A stretch of 64,000 nt of DNA from CAIYZT01 sp031385445. GTDB lineage: Bacteria; Pseudomonadota; Alphaproteobacteria; Rhodobacterales; Rhodobacteraceae. Positions 32,954 to 42,187 of the stretch are shown piece by piece (the first letter of the stretch is position 1; the number at the start of each line of letters is the position of its first letter). The position numbers and the translations under genes were made by a program. Location of the stretch: NCBI GenBank assembly GCA_031385445.1, contig JANNBM010000052.1, positions 1 through 64,000 of the forward strand, given 5' to 3'. The notes under the pieces are model-generated. The model did no database searches and had not been told where the DNA came from. It saw only the letters and a program-made list of their open reading frames with translations.

Positions 32954-33906
32954 TTTGGGTGCCTCAATCGCGGATTAGCGATGATGGTGATCACATCGGC
33001 CAGAATGTTCAGCCCGATATAAACCGCAGCAAAAATCATGCCCACGGCCTGCACCACCGGCAAATCGCGTTTGGTCACATGGTCCACCAGATACTGGCCC
33101 AGCGCGTTATAGCTGAACACCACCTCGACCACGACAACCCCCACCACCAGATAGGCAAGGTTCAAGATCACCACCGACACGATCGGCGCGATGGCATTGG
33201 GAAAGGCGTGTTTCCAGATCACCTGCATCGGCGACAGGCCCTTCAGCTCGGCCGTTTCGATATAGGCCGACTGCATCACGTTCAAAATCGCCGCCCGCGT
33301 CATGCGCATCATATGCGCCAGAACCACCATCACCAGCACGATCACCGGCAGGGCCACGGCATGCAGCCGCTCCCAGAATGTCATGCCGGGAAAGACCATG
33401 GCCACCGGCTGAAAGATCGGGAAAACCTGCGTCAGCAGAAAAATCACGAAATAAGCCGCCACGAATTCGGGCAGGCTGATCGTGGTCAGCGTGATGCCGG
33501 AAATCAACTTGTCCGGCCAGCGCCCGTTGTACCGCGCCGCGACCAGCCCCAGAATGATCGCCAGCGGCACCGCGATTGCGGCGGCGCAGCTTGCCAAAAA
33601 CAGCGTGTTGCCAAAGCGTTGGCCAATCGCCGTTGAAATATCAATCCCGTTGGTCAGCGCGACACCCAGATCGCCATGCAAAGCCGCCCAAAGCCAGGCG
33701 AAATAGCGGGTGATCGCCGGCTCGTTCAGCCCCAGCTTTTCGCGCAAGTTGGCCAGTGACACCTCGGTCGCGCCCTGGCCCAGAATGGCCTGCGCGGTAT
33801 CACCCGGCAGCGCCTCGATGCCCAAAAAGATGACAGCCGAAACCGCGAGCAAAAGGATGAGGCCCAGCGCAATGCGCTGGACCACAAGTTTCAGGACGGG
33901 GTGCAC
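32950..33906 (-). CDS. DppB-type ABC transporter permease
   Basis: 318-residue inner-membrane permease of the DppB/OppB group: first helix LGLILLLAVSAVIFLGIEAL followed by PGDTAQAILGQGATEV, a long periplasmic loop, and the EAA loop IETAELKGLSPMQVIWKHAF with PNAIAPIVSVV. It has six membrane segments by hydrophobicity. It is 13 bp downstream of the binding-protein gene and overlaps the DppC-like gene by ATGA. Confidence 0.92.
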   Translation of the reverse strand: MHPVLKLVVQRIALGLILLLAVSAVIFLGIEALPGDTAQAILGQGATEVSLANLREKLGLNEPAITRYFAWLWAALHGDLGVALTNGIDISTAIGQRFGNTLFLASCAAAIAVPLAIILGLVAARYNGRWPDKLISGITLTTISLPEFVAAYFVIFLLTQVFPIFQPVAMVFPGMTFWERLHAVALPVIVLVMVVLAHMMRMTRAAILNVMQSAYIETAELKGLSPMQVIWKHAFPNAIAPIVSVVILNLAYLVVGVVVVEVVFSYNALGQYLVDHVTKRDLPVVQAVGMIFAAVYIGLNILADVITIIANPRLRHPK

Positions 33907-33919
33907 CTTGCCCCCGGTC

Positions 33920-35506
33920 TTAAGCGGTCAACCAGCAGGCACGCAGCGCCTTGCCGTCCATCAAGCTGCCCGCCGGGTTGGCGATCCAGCCGCCAACCGT
34001 GTTGGCGCGCGCCTCGACCCAATCGTTGAACATCGGCAGGATCAGACCGCCGGTGTCGCGCAGGGTGTTGGCCATCTGCGAATAGATCGCCGTGCGCTTG
34101 GCCACGTCCAGCTCGCCGCGCGCCTGAATCATCAGCGCGTCGAAAGCCGGATCGCGGAACGCTGTGTCGTTCCAGTCTGCGGTCGACAGATAGGCCGTCG
34201 AATACATCTGGTCCTGCACCGGGCGTCCGCCCCAATAGCTGGCGCAGAACGGCGCCACATTCCACACATTCGACCAATAGCCGTCGTCGGGCTCCAGCTT
34301 CAATGTCAGCGGAATGCCTGCCGCATTGGCCGAGGCCACGAACAGGTTCGCCGCATCCACAGCGCCCGGGAAAGCCCCCGGCGCGACCTGAAGCACGATG
34401 GGCGAGCCATCATGGCCGGACTTCTTATAGAACTCCGCCGCCGCCGCCGCATCATACTCGCGCTGCGGGATCGTCGCGTCAAACATCGGATAGGCCGCAT
34501 TGATCGGGAAATCGTTACCCGGAGAGCCCATGCCGCCAAGGATCTTGTCGACCATTTCCGCCCGGTTGATCCCCAGCTTCAGCGCCATGCGCAGATCGTT
34601 GTTGTCAAACGGCGCCGCATCGCAGCGCATAATGAACACATAATGCCCCGGACCAGCCGCGCGCTCGATCGTGACCGATCCAACCCCGGCCAGCAGTGCC
34701 GCGATCTTGGGATCGACCCGGTTCATCATGTGAACCTGACCCGATTGCAGCGCCGCCGTCCGCGCGGTGTTGTCGTTGATCGACAGAACTTCGACCATAT
34801 CGGCATGACCCGTCGCGCTGTCCCAATAGTTTGCGTGCTTTTCGAACACCGTACGCACGCCCGGCTCGTTCGAGACGATCTTGTACGCCCCTGCCCCGAT
34901 GCCCGCCGCCGGGTTGTCCATGCCGCCGCCCGGCTGAATAAGCAGGTGATAATCGGCCATCAGGAACGGCAGGTCGGCATTGCCCGATTCCAGCGTCAGC
35001 GTCACCATGTCGCCCTCGGCCTTCATCGCGGTGATGCCCTTCACGATGCCTTGGGCCCCCGATTGCGCATCATCGCCGGTGTGGCGCGTCAGCGTCGCAA
35101 CCACGTCGTCGGCGGTCACGGTGCGCCCGTCGTGATATTCCACGCCCGAGCGCATCTTGAATTTCCATTCCGTCGCATCGGCGTTGGAGGAAACCTCTTC
35201 GGCCAGACGCATCTTCAATTCGCCCCGGTCCACATCAACCAGGAATTCCCCCCAGGTCGAGTTGATCATGAACGGCACATCCGATGCGGCCAACGCCGGG
35301 TCCAGCGAGTTGGTGCTTTCGCCGCCCTGCATGCCGCAGATCAGCGTGCCGCCCTTGACCGGCTCTTCGGCCCGTGCCGCCGTCGCGAGAAAGGACGAAG
35401 CCAGAACCGAACCCGCCCCCATCGCCGCCGCCCGCGCGTTAAAGTCGCGGCGTGTCATCGCGCCCTTGGCCACCATGCTTGCCATCGTGCTCAACTGGTC
35501 CGTCAT
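33920..35506 (-). CDS. Peptide-type ABC transporter substrate-binding protein, Tat-exported
   Basis: 528-residue family 5 binding protein. The N-terminus has a twin-arginine motif (MTRRDFNARAAAMGAG) and a hydrophobic stretch ending ATAARA, so export is probably by Tat. Family landmarks include EPVKGGTLICGMQGGESTN, the ADATEWKFKMRSGVEYHDGR block and DDVVATLTRH. The ligand may be a di- or oligopeptide or another small polar compound; the CocE/S15 hydrolase gene upstream on the same strand could process the imported ligand. A near-perfect 16-bp palindrome lies 44 bp before the start. Confidence 0.92.
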   Translation of the reverse strand: MTDQLSTMASMVAKGAMTRRDFNARAAAMGAGSVLASSFLATAARAEEPVKGGTLICGMQGGESTNSLDPALAASDVPFMINSTWGEFLVDVDRGELKMRLAEEVSSNADATEWKFKMRSGVEYHDGRTVTADDVVATLTRHTGDDAQSGAQGIVKGITAMKAEGDMVTLTLESGNADLPFLMADYHLLIQPGGGMDNPAAGIGAGAYKIVSNEPGVRTVFEKHANYWDSATGHADMVEVLSINDNTARTAALQSGQVHMMNRVDPKIAALLAGVGSVTIERAAGPGHYVFIMRCDAAPFDNNDLRMALKLGINRAEMVDKILGGMGSPGNDFPINAAYPMFDATIPQREYDAAAAAEFYKKSGHDGSPIVLQVAPGAFPGAVDAANLFVASANAAGIPLTLKLEPDDGYWSNVWNVAPFCASYWGGRPVQDQMYSTAYLSTADWNDTAFRDPAFDALMIQARGELDVAKRTAIYSQMANTLRDTGGLILPMFNDWVEARANTVGGWIANPAGSLMDGKALRACWLTA

Positions 35507-35549
35507 TGAAGTCTCCCTGATATCGCCCCGGTGTCCCCCGGCGCTTTTT

Positions 35550-35565
35550 TTAACTCATGAGTCAA
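35550..35565. promoter_or_regulatory. Near-perfect palindrome upstream of the ABC operon
   Basis: TTAACTCATGAGTCAA: ten central bases form a perfect palindrome and one outer pair is mismatched. On the minus strand it contains TTGACT, a plausible -35 hexamer for the binding-protein gene, so a regulator bound here would occlude the promoter. No dedicated regulator gene adjoins it. Confidence 0.5.
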
Positions 35566-35623
35566 TAAAACCCGATTCCTGCATTCGGCAAAGCAGTTTC
35601 TTTGCAGGCATCATCAATTCTTT

Positions 35624-37654
35624 TCAAACGAACCGCCGCTCGGTCTTGTCGTCAAAGCTGCGATCAAAGATCAGCGTCTCGCCTTCCCATGCCTGCAACC
35701 GCGCTTTCATCACCAGATGGCTGGCCGTCGCGGTCATCTCGGCCTGCGCCAGCGTGCGCACGGCCCAAGCCCCGCGCGACAGGCGCTGTTCCCACACATG
35801 CTCGGCCCGCGCGCAAAGGGGGTCATCCGGATGGATCGCCCAGACCTCGCGCATCGTCTCGCCGCTGATCAAACCGTGGCTGAGGTTTTCCACGTCCCCG
35901 CCATCATCCTCGCAAATCAGCGCCACTTGTCCCGTGATCAGATCGCTTTCAATCCGCCGCGCCGCTCGCCCCTTGCGCAAAACCCGGTGCGCCCAAGGCG
36001 CCGCCGCCTCAGGCTCCGGCGGCTCCCATTCCGCCGCGCTGCCCTGATGCACCGGCAGATCGAGCGTGCCGCCCGTCAAGGTTAAAACCCCCGCCTCGGG
36101 CGAGGGCCAGACGAAAGGCCAATAGGAATTTGACAATGCAAGCCGCAACCGGTGCCCCGGCGCTATCCGGTACGCCATCTGGTCAATGTCAAACGCCACC
36201 TGAACCTGACGCCCCGCCACCATCCGTTCAGGGCGTTCCATGCTGTTTCGGTGGCACAGGTTCACCATGCCATGCGCGATCCGAACGCTGGCCCCGTCCG
36301 GCCCCACATCGCACAGCCGCGCCACGACAAATCCCAAGGGCTGGTCCGACGCCAGCCGCAGCGTCAGCCGCGCCGCGCCCAAAAGGTCCATCTGTGTCGC
36401 CAATGGCGCCGTGTCAAAACACACCGACATCGCATCATCGCCGCGCTGATCCCCCGGCATTTCCGCGTTCAAACCCATCGGAAAGAACTCGCCCGTATGC
36501 ATCCCCAAATGCTGCGGCGTCGCAATCTTCGCGCTGAAATCGCCTTCAATATCGCCCAAAAATCCCGGGGCCCGGGGCAGCGCCCCAGTGGCCCCCACCG
36601 CAATTCCCAAATTCAAAACCTGCCGCGAAACCCTTGGGCTGGGCCAAACCGCCTCGGCGACCCAATGCCCCGCCCGGTGCGTCGCGCGCGCATCCGGGGG
36701 GGCGGAATGCAGCATATAGGCGCGGTAGGCCGGGTCCGCCTCAGCCCCGTTCGACAGGCCTTTCAACCAGCGGTCCCACCACCGCACCGCCAGCTGCAAG
36801 AAGCCGATCGCAGGCCCCGGCACCGCCGTGTGGGGATATTGATGCACCCAAGGCCCGACAATCCCCTTGGTGGGCGCGGGCACGCCCTGCACCAACTCGC
36901 TGACCGCGTTCATATAATTGTCCGCCCAACCGCCAAAGGCCAAAACTGGCACCGTCATGCGCGCGAAGTCCTCGCCCACCGATCCGTGCTTCCAATAGTC
37001 GCCCTTTTCCTGCAGCGCGGCCCAGCGCGGCGCCAGCCAAGGCTCTGCTTCCAGCCGCTTCAGCCATTCTTCGCGCCAATCGGCCCGCAGCAAAGGGTCC
37101 GGCGGGCGACTGGAAAAAGACAGCATGACCGCCCCCCAGCCAAAATTTTCCCCCAGCAAACAGCCGCCGCGATAATGGATGTCTGACGCGAACCGGTCCG
37201 TCGTCGTGCAAACCGTGATCACCGCCTTCAGCGCGGGCGGTTGCAAAAATGCGGTCTGCAAACAGTTGAAGCCACCCCACGACTTGCCCATCATCCCCAC
37301 CGCGCCCGAGCACCAGCTTTGCGCCGCCAGCCAGGCAATAACTTCGCAGGCATCGCTCAATTCCTGCGCGGTGTACTCATCCGTCATCAGCCCGCCCGAA
37401 TCTCCATTGCCGCGCATGTCCACCCGCACACAGGCATAGCCGTGCCCGGCGACATAGGGATGCATCAATTCATCGCGCGGCACGGTGCCGTCGCGCTTGC
37501 GGTAGGGGATATATTCCAGAACCGCAGGCACAGGCGCGCGCGCGGCCCCCTGCGGCATCCAGACCCGTGCCGACAGGCGGCAGCCATCCGACAGGACGAT
37601 GCCCATATCCTCGGTTTCCGCGATCTGGTTGTGAAACTCCACTTTGGTTTTCAT
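35624..37654 (-). CDS. CocE/NonD-type hydrolase (peptidase family S15)
   Basis: 676-residue alpha/beta hydrolase of the CocE/X-Pro dipeptidyl-peptidase group. The nucleophile Ser125 is in GKSWGG, Asp245 in GGWADNYMNA, and His at 271-275 in PWVHQYPH; early blocks EYIPYRKRDGTVPRDE and VRVDMRGNGDSGG are characteristic. A C-terminal jelly-roll (X-Pro_dipeptidase C) domain follows. There is no signal peptide. Family members hydrolyse acylated esters, beta-lactam precursors or X-Pro peptides. It lies 117 bp upstream of the peptide-type ABC operon on the same strand, suggesting intracellular processing of the imported compound. Confidence 0.87.
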   Translation of the reverse strand: MKTKVEFHNQIAETEDMGIVLSDGCRLSARVWMPQGAARAPVPAVLEYIPYRKRDGTVPRDELMHPYVAGHGYACVRVDMRGNGDSGGLMTDEYTAQELSDACEVIAWLAAQSWCSGAVGMMGKSWGGFNCLQTAFLQPPALKAVITVCTTTDRFASDIHYRGGCLLGENFGWGAVMLSFSSRPPDPLLRADWREEWLKRLEAEPWLAPRWAALQEKGDYWKHGSVGEDFARMTVPVLAFGGWADNYMNAVSELVQGVPAPTKGIVGPWVHQYPHTAVPGPAIGFLQLAVRWWDRWLKGLSNGAEADPAYRAYMLHSAPPDARATHRAGHWVAEAVWPSPRVSRQVLNLGIAVGATGALPRAPGFLGDIEGDFSAKIATPQHLGMHTGEFFPMGLNAEMPGDQRGDDAMSVCFDTAPLATQMDLLGAARLTLRLASDQPLGFVVARLCDVGPDGASVRIAHGMVNLCHRNSMERPERMVAGRQVQVAFDIDQMAYRIAPGHRLRLALSNSYWPFVWPSPEAGVLTLTGGTLDLPVHQGSAAEWEPPEPEAAAPWAHRVLRKGRAARRIESDLITGQVALICEDDGGDVENLSHGLISGETMREVWAIHPDDPLCARAEHVWEQRLSRGAWAVRTLAQAEMTATASHLVMKARLQAWEGETLIFDRSFDDKTERRFV

Positions 37655-37816
37655 GCCCGCCCCCGCCTCATCCCTGCGCCATTCGCGCCCATCCGACGCC
37701 GAAAATCAACGCCCAAATCCACCGCTTTTCAGCCAGAAGCGACGCCGCACCGCAGCCCCCCTTGTTGCCCGCCCCCTCCCCTGCCTATGCTGCGCAGCAC
37801 CATGCCGGAGGACCGA

Positions 37817-39325
37817 ATGACCAAACGCCCCAATATCCTGATCCTGATGGTTGATCAGCTGACCGGCACCCTGTTCCCCGATGGCCCGGCCGCGTTTCTG
37901 CACGCGCCCAACCTGCGCCGCCTTGCCGCCGCCTCGACCCGGTTCGCCAACAGCTATACCGCCTCGCCCCTTTGCGCGCCCGCCCGCGCCGCCTTCATGT
38001 CGGGTCAGCTGCCCCGCCGTACCCGCGTTTATGACAACGCCGCCGAATTTGCCTCGGACATTCCCACCTATGCCCACCACCTGCGCCGCGCGGGCTATTA
38101 CACCGCGCTGTCGGGCAAGATGCACTTTGTCGGCCCCGATCAGATGCACGGCTTCGAATCCCGGTTGACCACCGACATCTACCCGGCCGATTTCGGCTGG
38201 ACGCCCGACTATCGCAAACCGGGGGAGCGGATCGACTGGTGGTATCACAACCTTGGCTCGGTCACGGGCGCGGGCGTCGCCGAGATCACCAACCAGTTGG
38301 AATATGACGATGATGTCACCCATCAGACGGCGCAAAAACTTTACGAGCTGTCGCGCGGCGCTGATGCCCGGCCTTGGTGCCTGACCGCCAGCTTCACCCA
38401 CCCGCATGACCCCTATGTCGCCCGCCGCAAATACTGGGATCTGTATGAGGATCACCCCGAGCTGACCCCGCCGCCCGCCATTCCCTACGAAGCCCAGGAC
38501 CCCCATTCCCAGCGTCTGCTGGACGCCTGCGACTGGCGCGGACTTGATGTGACACCCGATCATATCCGCCGCGCGCGGCAAGGCTATTTCGCCAACATCT
38601 CCTATATCGACGACAAAATCGGCGAGATCCTCGACGTTCTGGCCGCCACCCGCCAGGAGGCCACGATCCTGTTTCTGTCCGATCACGGCGAGATGCTCGG
38701 CCGTCGCGGCCTGTGGTTCAAGATGAACTTTTTTGAAGGCGCCGCGCGCGTGCCCCTGATGATTGCCGCCCCCGGCATGTCGCCCGGCCTTGTGACAGAC
38801 CCGGTGTCGACCATCGACGTTCTGCCAACACTTTGCGATCTGGCAGGCGTCTTGATGGACGAGGTCATGCCATGGACCGACGGCATCAGCCTTGTCCCGC
38901 AAATGCAGGGCCTGCCGCGCAGCGAACCCGTCGCGATGGAATACGCTGCCGAAGGCTCCATCACGCCCATGGTCGCGCTGCGTGCCGGCGCGTGGAAATA
39001 CATCCGCTGCCCCGCCGATCCGGACCAGCTCTTCGATCTGGCCGCCGACCCGGACGAGCGCACAAACCTCGCCGCCGACCCCCGCGCCGCCGAAATCCTC
39101 GCGCATTTTCAACTGATGGCGGATGAGCGCTGGGACTTGCCCGCCTATGACGCCGAAGTGCGCGCTTCGCAGGCCCGCCGCTGGGTGGTGTATGAGGCGC
39201 TGCGCAACGGCGCCTATTTTCCGTGGGATTATCAGCCGCTTCAGGCCGCATCCGAACGCTATATGCGCAACCATATGGACCTGAATATTCTGGAAGACAG
39301 CAAGCGGTTTCCGCGCGGCGAATAG
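37817..39325 (+). CDS. betC: Choline-sulfatase
   Basis: 502-residue type I sulfatase converting choline-O-sulfate to choline. The formylglycine-forming motif Cys53-Ala-Pro-Ala-Arg57 is in SPLCAPARAAFMSG. Metal ligands are the early Asp in ILILMVDQ and the Asp-His in LFLSDHGEMLG. The C-terminal extension RRWVVYEALRNGAYFPWDYQ is the choline-sulfatase-specific tail involved in oligomerisation. The start is the ATG at 37817, behind GGAGGA, rather than 37802. No adjacent betI, betB or betA is present; the quaternary-amine operon begins about 3 kb downstream on the other strand. Aryl or phosphonate hydrolases share the fold, but the tail favours choline-sulfatase. Confidence 0.88.
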   Translation: MTKRPNILILMVDQLTGTLFPDGPAAFLHAPNLRRLAAASTRFANSYTASPLCAPARAAFMSGQLPRRTRVYDNAAEFASDIPTYAHHLRRAGYYTALSGKMHFVGPDQMHGFESRLTTDIYPADFGWTPDYRKPGERIDWWYHNLGSVTGAGVAEITNQLEYDDDVTHQTAQKLYELSRGADARPWCLTASFTHPHDPYVARRKYWDLYEDHPELTPPPAIPYEAQDPHSQRLLDACDWRGLDVTPDHIRRARQGYFANISYIDDKIGEILDVLAATRQEATILFLSDHGEMLGRRGLWFKMNFFEGAARVPLMIAAPGMSPGLVTDPVSTIDVLPTLCDLAGVLMDEVMPWTDGISLVPQMQGLPRSEPVAMEYAAEGSITPMVALRAGAWKYIRCPADPDQLFDLAADPDERTNLAADPRAAEILAHFQLMADERWDLPAYDAEVRASQARRWVVYEALRNGAYFPWDYQPLQAASERYMRNHMDLNILEDSKRFPRGE

Positions 39326-39440
39326 GCAAGCGCGCGCCCAAGGCTGATCGGCCGCCCGAAAGGCGCTTGTGTGCCCGTCAAGCCTGCTGCAACCTGAAGG
39401 ACGCATGCAATTTGGCGTGCGGGATTTTTCGAGGCGCCGC

Positions 39441-40586
39441 ATGACAAAACTGGCTCAATGGCTCGCCGCCGCGATCCTTGTCCTCGCCCCCGGCCTTGTC
39501 CTTGCGCAAAATACGACGCTGGACGGCACGGGCTTTTCCACCAGACTTCTGGTGAACGGGCTGGACGAGCCGGTCTTTGCCAGCTCTCCCGCGGGCGACA
39601 GACGGCTTTTCATCGTGCAAAAGGGCGGCCGCATTGTGATCTGGCAAAACGGCGCCCTGCTGGACAAACCCTTTCTCGACGTCAGGACCCGCATCAGCAC
39701 CGATTCAGAGCGCGGCCTTCTGGGGCTGGCCTTTCACCCCGACTTTGGCACCAATGGCCGGATTTTCACCTATTCCACCAATCCCTCCGGCGATATCGAG
39801 ATCACCGAATTCAAGGTGAGCAGCGATCCAAACCGCGCCAACGCGAACTCTGGGCGCGTTCTGCTGACCGTCCCGCACCGCGAAAACAGCAATCACAACG
39901 GCGGCTGGCTGGGCTTTGGGCCGGACGGGTTTTTGTATATCGGCACCGGAGATGGCGGCTCGGCGGGCGATCCGCCCAACAATTCGCAGAACAAATCCCG
40001 GCTGTTGGGCAAAATCCTACGGATCGACATCAACAAAGGCAGCCCCTACGCCATCCCGCCCAAAAACCCCTTCGCCAAAAGCGGCGGCGCGCCCGAGATT
40101 TTCGCGCTCGGCCTGCGCAATCCCTGGCGCGCGGCGTTTGACGGCAACAAGCTGTACATCGGCGATGTCGGGCAGGACCGTTTTGAAGAGGTTGACGTGA
40201 TCACGACTGCCGATGCCGGGGCCAATCTTGGCTGGCGGGTGATGGAGGCAAACGCGTGTTTCAATCCCGAAGATTGCGACAAGACCGGCTTTGTCCAGCC
40301 GGTTTATTCCTATGATCACAGCGCAGGTTGCTCGGTCACGGGCGGCTTTGTCTATCGCGGCCGGGCGCTGCCGGGCCTTGCCGGGCGCTACTTTTTCTCG
40401 GATTTCTGCTCGGGCGATGTGCTGTCGTTCCGTCTGAAAAGCGGCCTGGCCAAGGGCTTCGCCAATTCATCGGGCGATCTGGGCAGTCTGGGGCAGGTCA
40501 GCGGGTTTGGCCAAGACGGCATGGGAGAGCTTTACATCCTGACCATCAGCGGCGATCTGCGCAAAATCGTCCCCGCCAAACCCTGA
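39441..40586 (+). CDS. Secreted PQQ-dependent sugar dehydrogenase-like beta-propeller
   Basis: 381-residue exported protein of the soluble aldose sugar dehydrogenase/HHIP-like family. The signal peptide is MTKLAQWLAAAILVLAPGLV ending LAQ. The six-bladed propeller includes GLLGLAFHPDFGTNGRIFTY with the catalytic-type His, NHNGGWLGFGPDGFLYIGTG, EIFALGLRNPWRAAFD and LYIGDVGQDRFEEVDVI. Such proteins oxidise aldoses periplasmically with PQQ, passing electrons to quinone or cytochrome. No PQQ biosynthesis genes are in the window. The ATG at 39441 was chosen because it directly precedes the signal peptide. It ends 1 bp before a decayed GMC gene fragment on the opposite strand. Confidence 0.87.
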   Translation: MTKLAQWLAAAILVLAPGLVLAQNTTLDGTGFSTRLLVNGLDEPVFASSPAGDRRLFIVQKGGRIVIWQNGALLDKPFLDVRTRISTDSERGLLGLAFHPDFGTNGRIFTYSTNPSGDIEITEFKVSSDPNRANANSGRVLLTVPHRENSNHNGGWLGFGPDGFLYIGTGDGGSAGDPPNNSQNKSRLLGKILRIDINKGSPYAIPPKNPFAKSGGAPEIFALGLRNPWRAAFDGNKLYIGDVGQDRFEEVDVITTADAGANLGWRVMEANACFNPEDCDKTGFVQPVYSYDHSAGCSVTGGFVYRGRALPGLAGRYFFSDFCSGDVLSFRLKSGLAKGFANSSGDLGSLGQVSGFGQDGMGELYILTISGDLRKIVPAKP

Positions 40587-40731
40587 TCACCGCGCGTCCG
40601 CGAGCACCCGCTCTGCCCCCTTCCAGCCCCTCAGAATCGCGGGCTTACTGGTGTTGGCCGCGATCAAATTGGGAAAGGCCGCCGCAACAATCACCCGCAA
40701 GTTCTGAACTCCATGCGCGCCCGTCAGGCAC
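40587..40731 (-). pseudogene. Decayed copy of the 3' end of the GMC oxidoreductase gene
   Basis: Minus-strand translation gives HGVQNLRVIVAAAFPNLIAA, then PAILRGWKGAERVLADAR and a stop. The intact GMC gene at 42188 ends HGVQGLRVIDASAFPNLIAG, PAILMGWKGAERVLTDAR. Only the last ~48 codons exist here, with the same orientation and clear divergence. The serine-hydrolase gene at 40901-42154 therefore lies between two direct copies of this ~140-bp end segment. The sequence up to about 40900 shows no gene. Confidence 0.88.
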
Positions 40732-40900
40732 ATATTTGTAAAAGCGCATTACCGGTGTAGGGTCGTACGATGGGTTTGTAAGCGCGGTTCAGGTTTTGAC
40801 GGACGCAGGACGATCGGAAAACGCGTTCGAGCACAGCGAGAGGCAGCGCTATCCTCATCCATAGAAACCTGAACCGCTTTAGCGATAGGACATTCGCGCG

Positions 40901-42154
40901 ATGGATGGATTTGGCAGCGAACCCGTTCGTGATCCCGCCGACCTTGGTTTTGACAAGGCGCGGCTGGCACGACTGAAGCCGTGGATGCAGCGCTATACCG
41001 ATGGCGGGCTGTGGCCCGGCGGGTCAGTGCTGGTCGCGCGCCACGGAAAACTTGCTTACTTCGACTGCGACGGGCACTCCGACGTGGACTCAAGGCGGCC
41101 ATGGCAGCGCGCCGACATCGCGCGCATCTATTCGATGACCAAGCCTGTCACTGCCGTCGCACTGATGATGCTGTACGAAGAGGCGCGCGTGCACCTTGAC
41201 GATCCCGTCGAAGCCTATCTTCCGGAGTTCAGGAACCGGCAACTGCTGATCCCGGGGGCGACCTCGCTTGACCAAACCGTGCCTGCCAAAACGACTATGA
41301 ATATCCACCATCTGCTGACACACACCTCGGGGCTAAGCCTTTTTACCAACCCGCGATTGCTGGGCGATGCTTATGCCAAGGAAACACTTGGCCTTGCCAT
41401 GGCTTATGGCGGGCTTGACAAAATGGTGCACCGGATTGCCGCGCTGCCCCTGGAATGGGAGCCGGGAACGAGATGGCAATACAGCGTTGGCAGTGATGTG
41501 ATCGGCCGAATCGTGGAAGTTGTTTCCGGAATGAGCCTCGACAGGTTCTTTGCGACACGAATTTTTGAACCGCTCGGCATGAGCGACACCGGGTTTTCGG
41601 TGCCCGACGACCAGATCAGCCGCTTCCCCCCGCTTTACCAGTCGGTACCCGGTGGTATGAAAATGTACGAAAGCCCGGAGGATTCAGCGTGGCGTCAAGG
41701 GAAAGTTGACACATTCTGCGGCGGCGGTGGGCTTGTCGGAACCATCGACGACTATTGGCGGTTCACCGAAATGTTGCGGGGCGGGGGCGAATTGGCCGGC
41801 GAACGCCTTCTCAGCCCGCGCACGCTGCGTTTGGCGGCCTGCAATCATCTGCCCGGCGATCTGGCCTCGATGGCCACCGAGGTTTGGGCCGAGACCCAGT
41901 TTGATGGCGTTGGGTTCGGCCTGTTGGGTTCGGTCGTTCTTGATCCGGCCAAGGCAAAAATTTCAGCGCAAGTTGGCGACTACGGCTGGGGCGGCGCCGC
42001 AGGCACGTTCTTTTGGGTCAGCCCGGTCGACGACATGGTTGTCATTCTCTTCATGCAACTGTTGCCGTCCAGTGCCATTGCGGTGCGCAAAGAATTGCGT
42101 GCCCTTGTCCATGGTGCCCTGACCGGGGCCCAAGCGCGGGGTGCCCGAAATTGA
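40901..42154 (+). CDS. Serine hydrolase of the beta-lactamase/class C esterase family
   Basis: 417-residue cytoplasmic-looking penicillin-binding-protein-fold esterase (EstB/family VIII). The catalytic Ser-x-x-Lys is SMTK (in RIYSMTKPVTAVALMM), the Tyr motif YSVG is in WQYSVGSDVIGRIVE, and HTSG lies in HHLLTHTSGLS. A C-terminal WGGAAGTFFWVSP block replaces KTG. No signal peptide is seen, which favours esterase over true beta-lactamase. Codon use is somewhat less GC-biased than its neighbours and it sits alone in plus orientation among minus-strand genes, between direct repeats of the GMC gene end, consistent with acquisition by recombination. Confidence 0.88.
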   Translation: MDGFGSEPVRDPADLGFDKARLARLKPWMQRYTDGGLWPGGSVLVARHGKLAYFDCDGHSDVDSRRPWQRADIARIYSMTKPVTAVALMMLYEEARVHLDDPVEAYLPEFRNRQLLIPGATSLDQTVPAKTTMNIHHLLTHTSGLSLFTNPRLLGDAYAKETLGLAMAYGGLDKMVHRIAALPLEWEPGTRWQYSVGSDVIGRIVEVVSGMSLDRFFATRIFEPLGMSDTGFSVPDDQISRFPPLYQSVPGGMKMYESPEDSAWRQGKVDTFCGGGGLVGTIDDYWRFTEMLRGGGELAGERLLSPRTLRLAACNHLPGDLASMATEVWAETQFDGVGFGLLGSVVLDPAKAKISAQVGDYGWGGAAGTFFWVSPVDDMVVILFMQLLPSSAIAVRKELRALVHGALTGAQARGARN

Positions 42155-42187
42155 TGTGGGCACGGCGTGCGACTTTGCGCCAAGCAT

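Noticed and set aside
33710..35509. 599-codon plus-strand frame
   Set aside because: Antisense to the Tat-exported binding protein; Arg/His-rich shadow product.
37706..39442. 578-codon minus-strand frame opposite choline-sulfatase
   Set aside because: Antisense shadow of a gene with intact sulfatase motifs and a ribosome site.
40901..42154. Antibiotic-resistance beta-lactamase
   Set aside because: It has SMTK and a Tyr motif but no signal peptide and no KTG triad. Family VIII esterase or other serine hydrolase is more likely.
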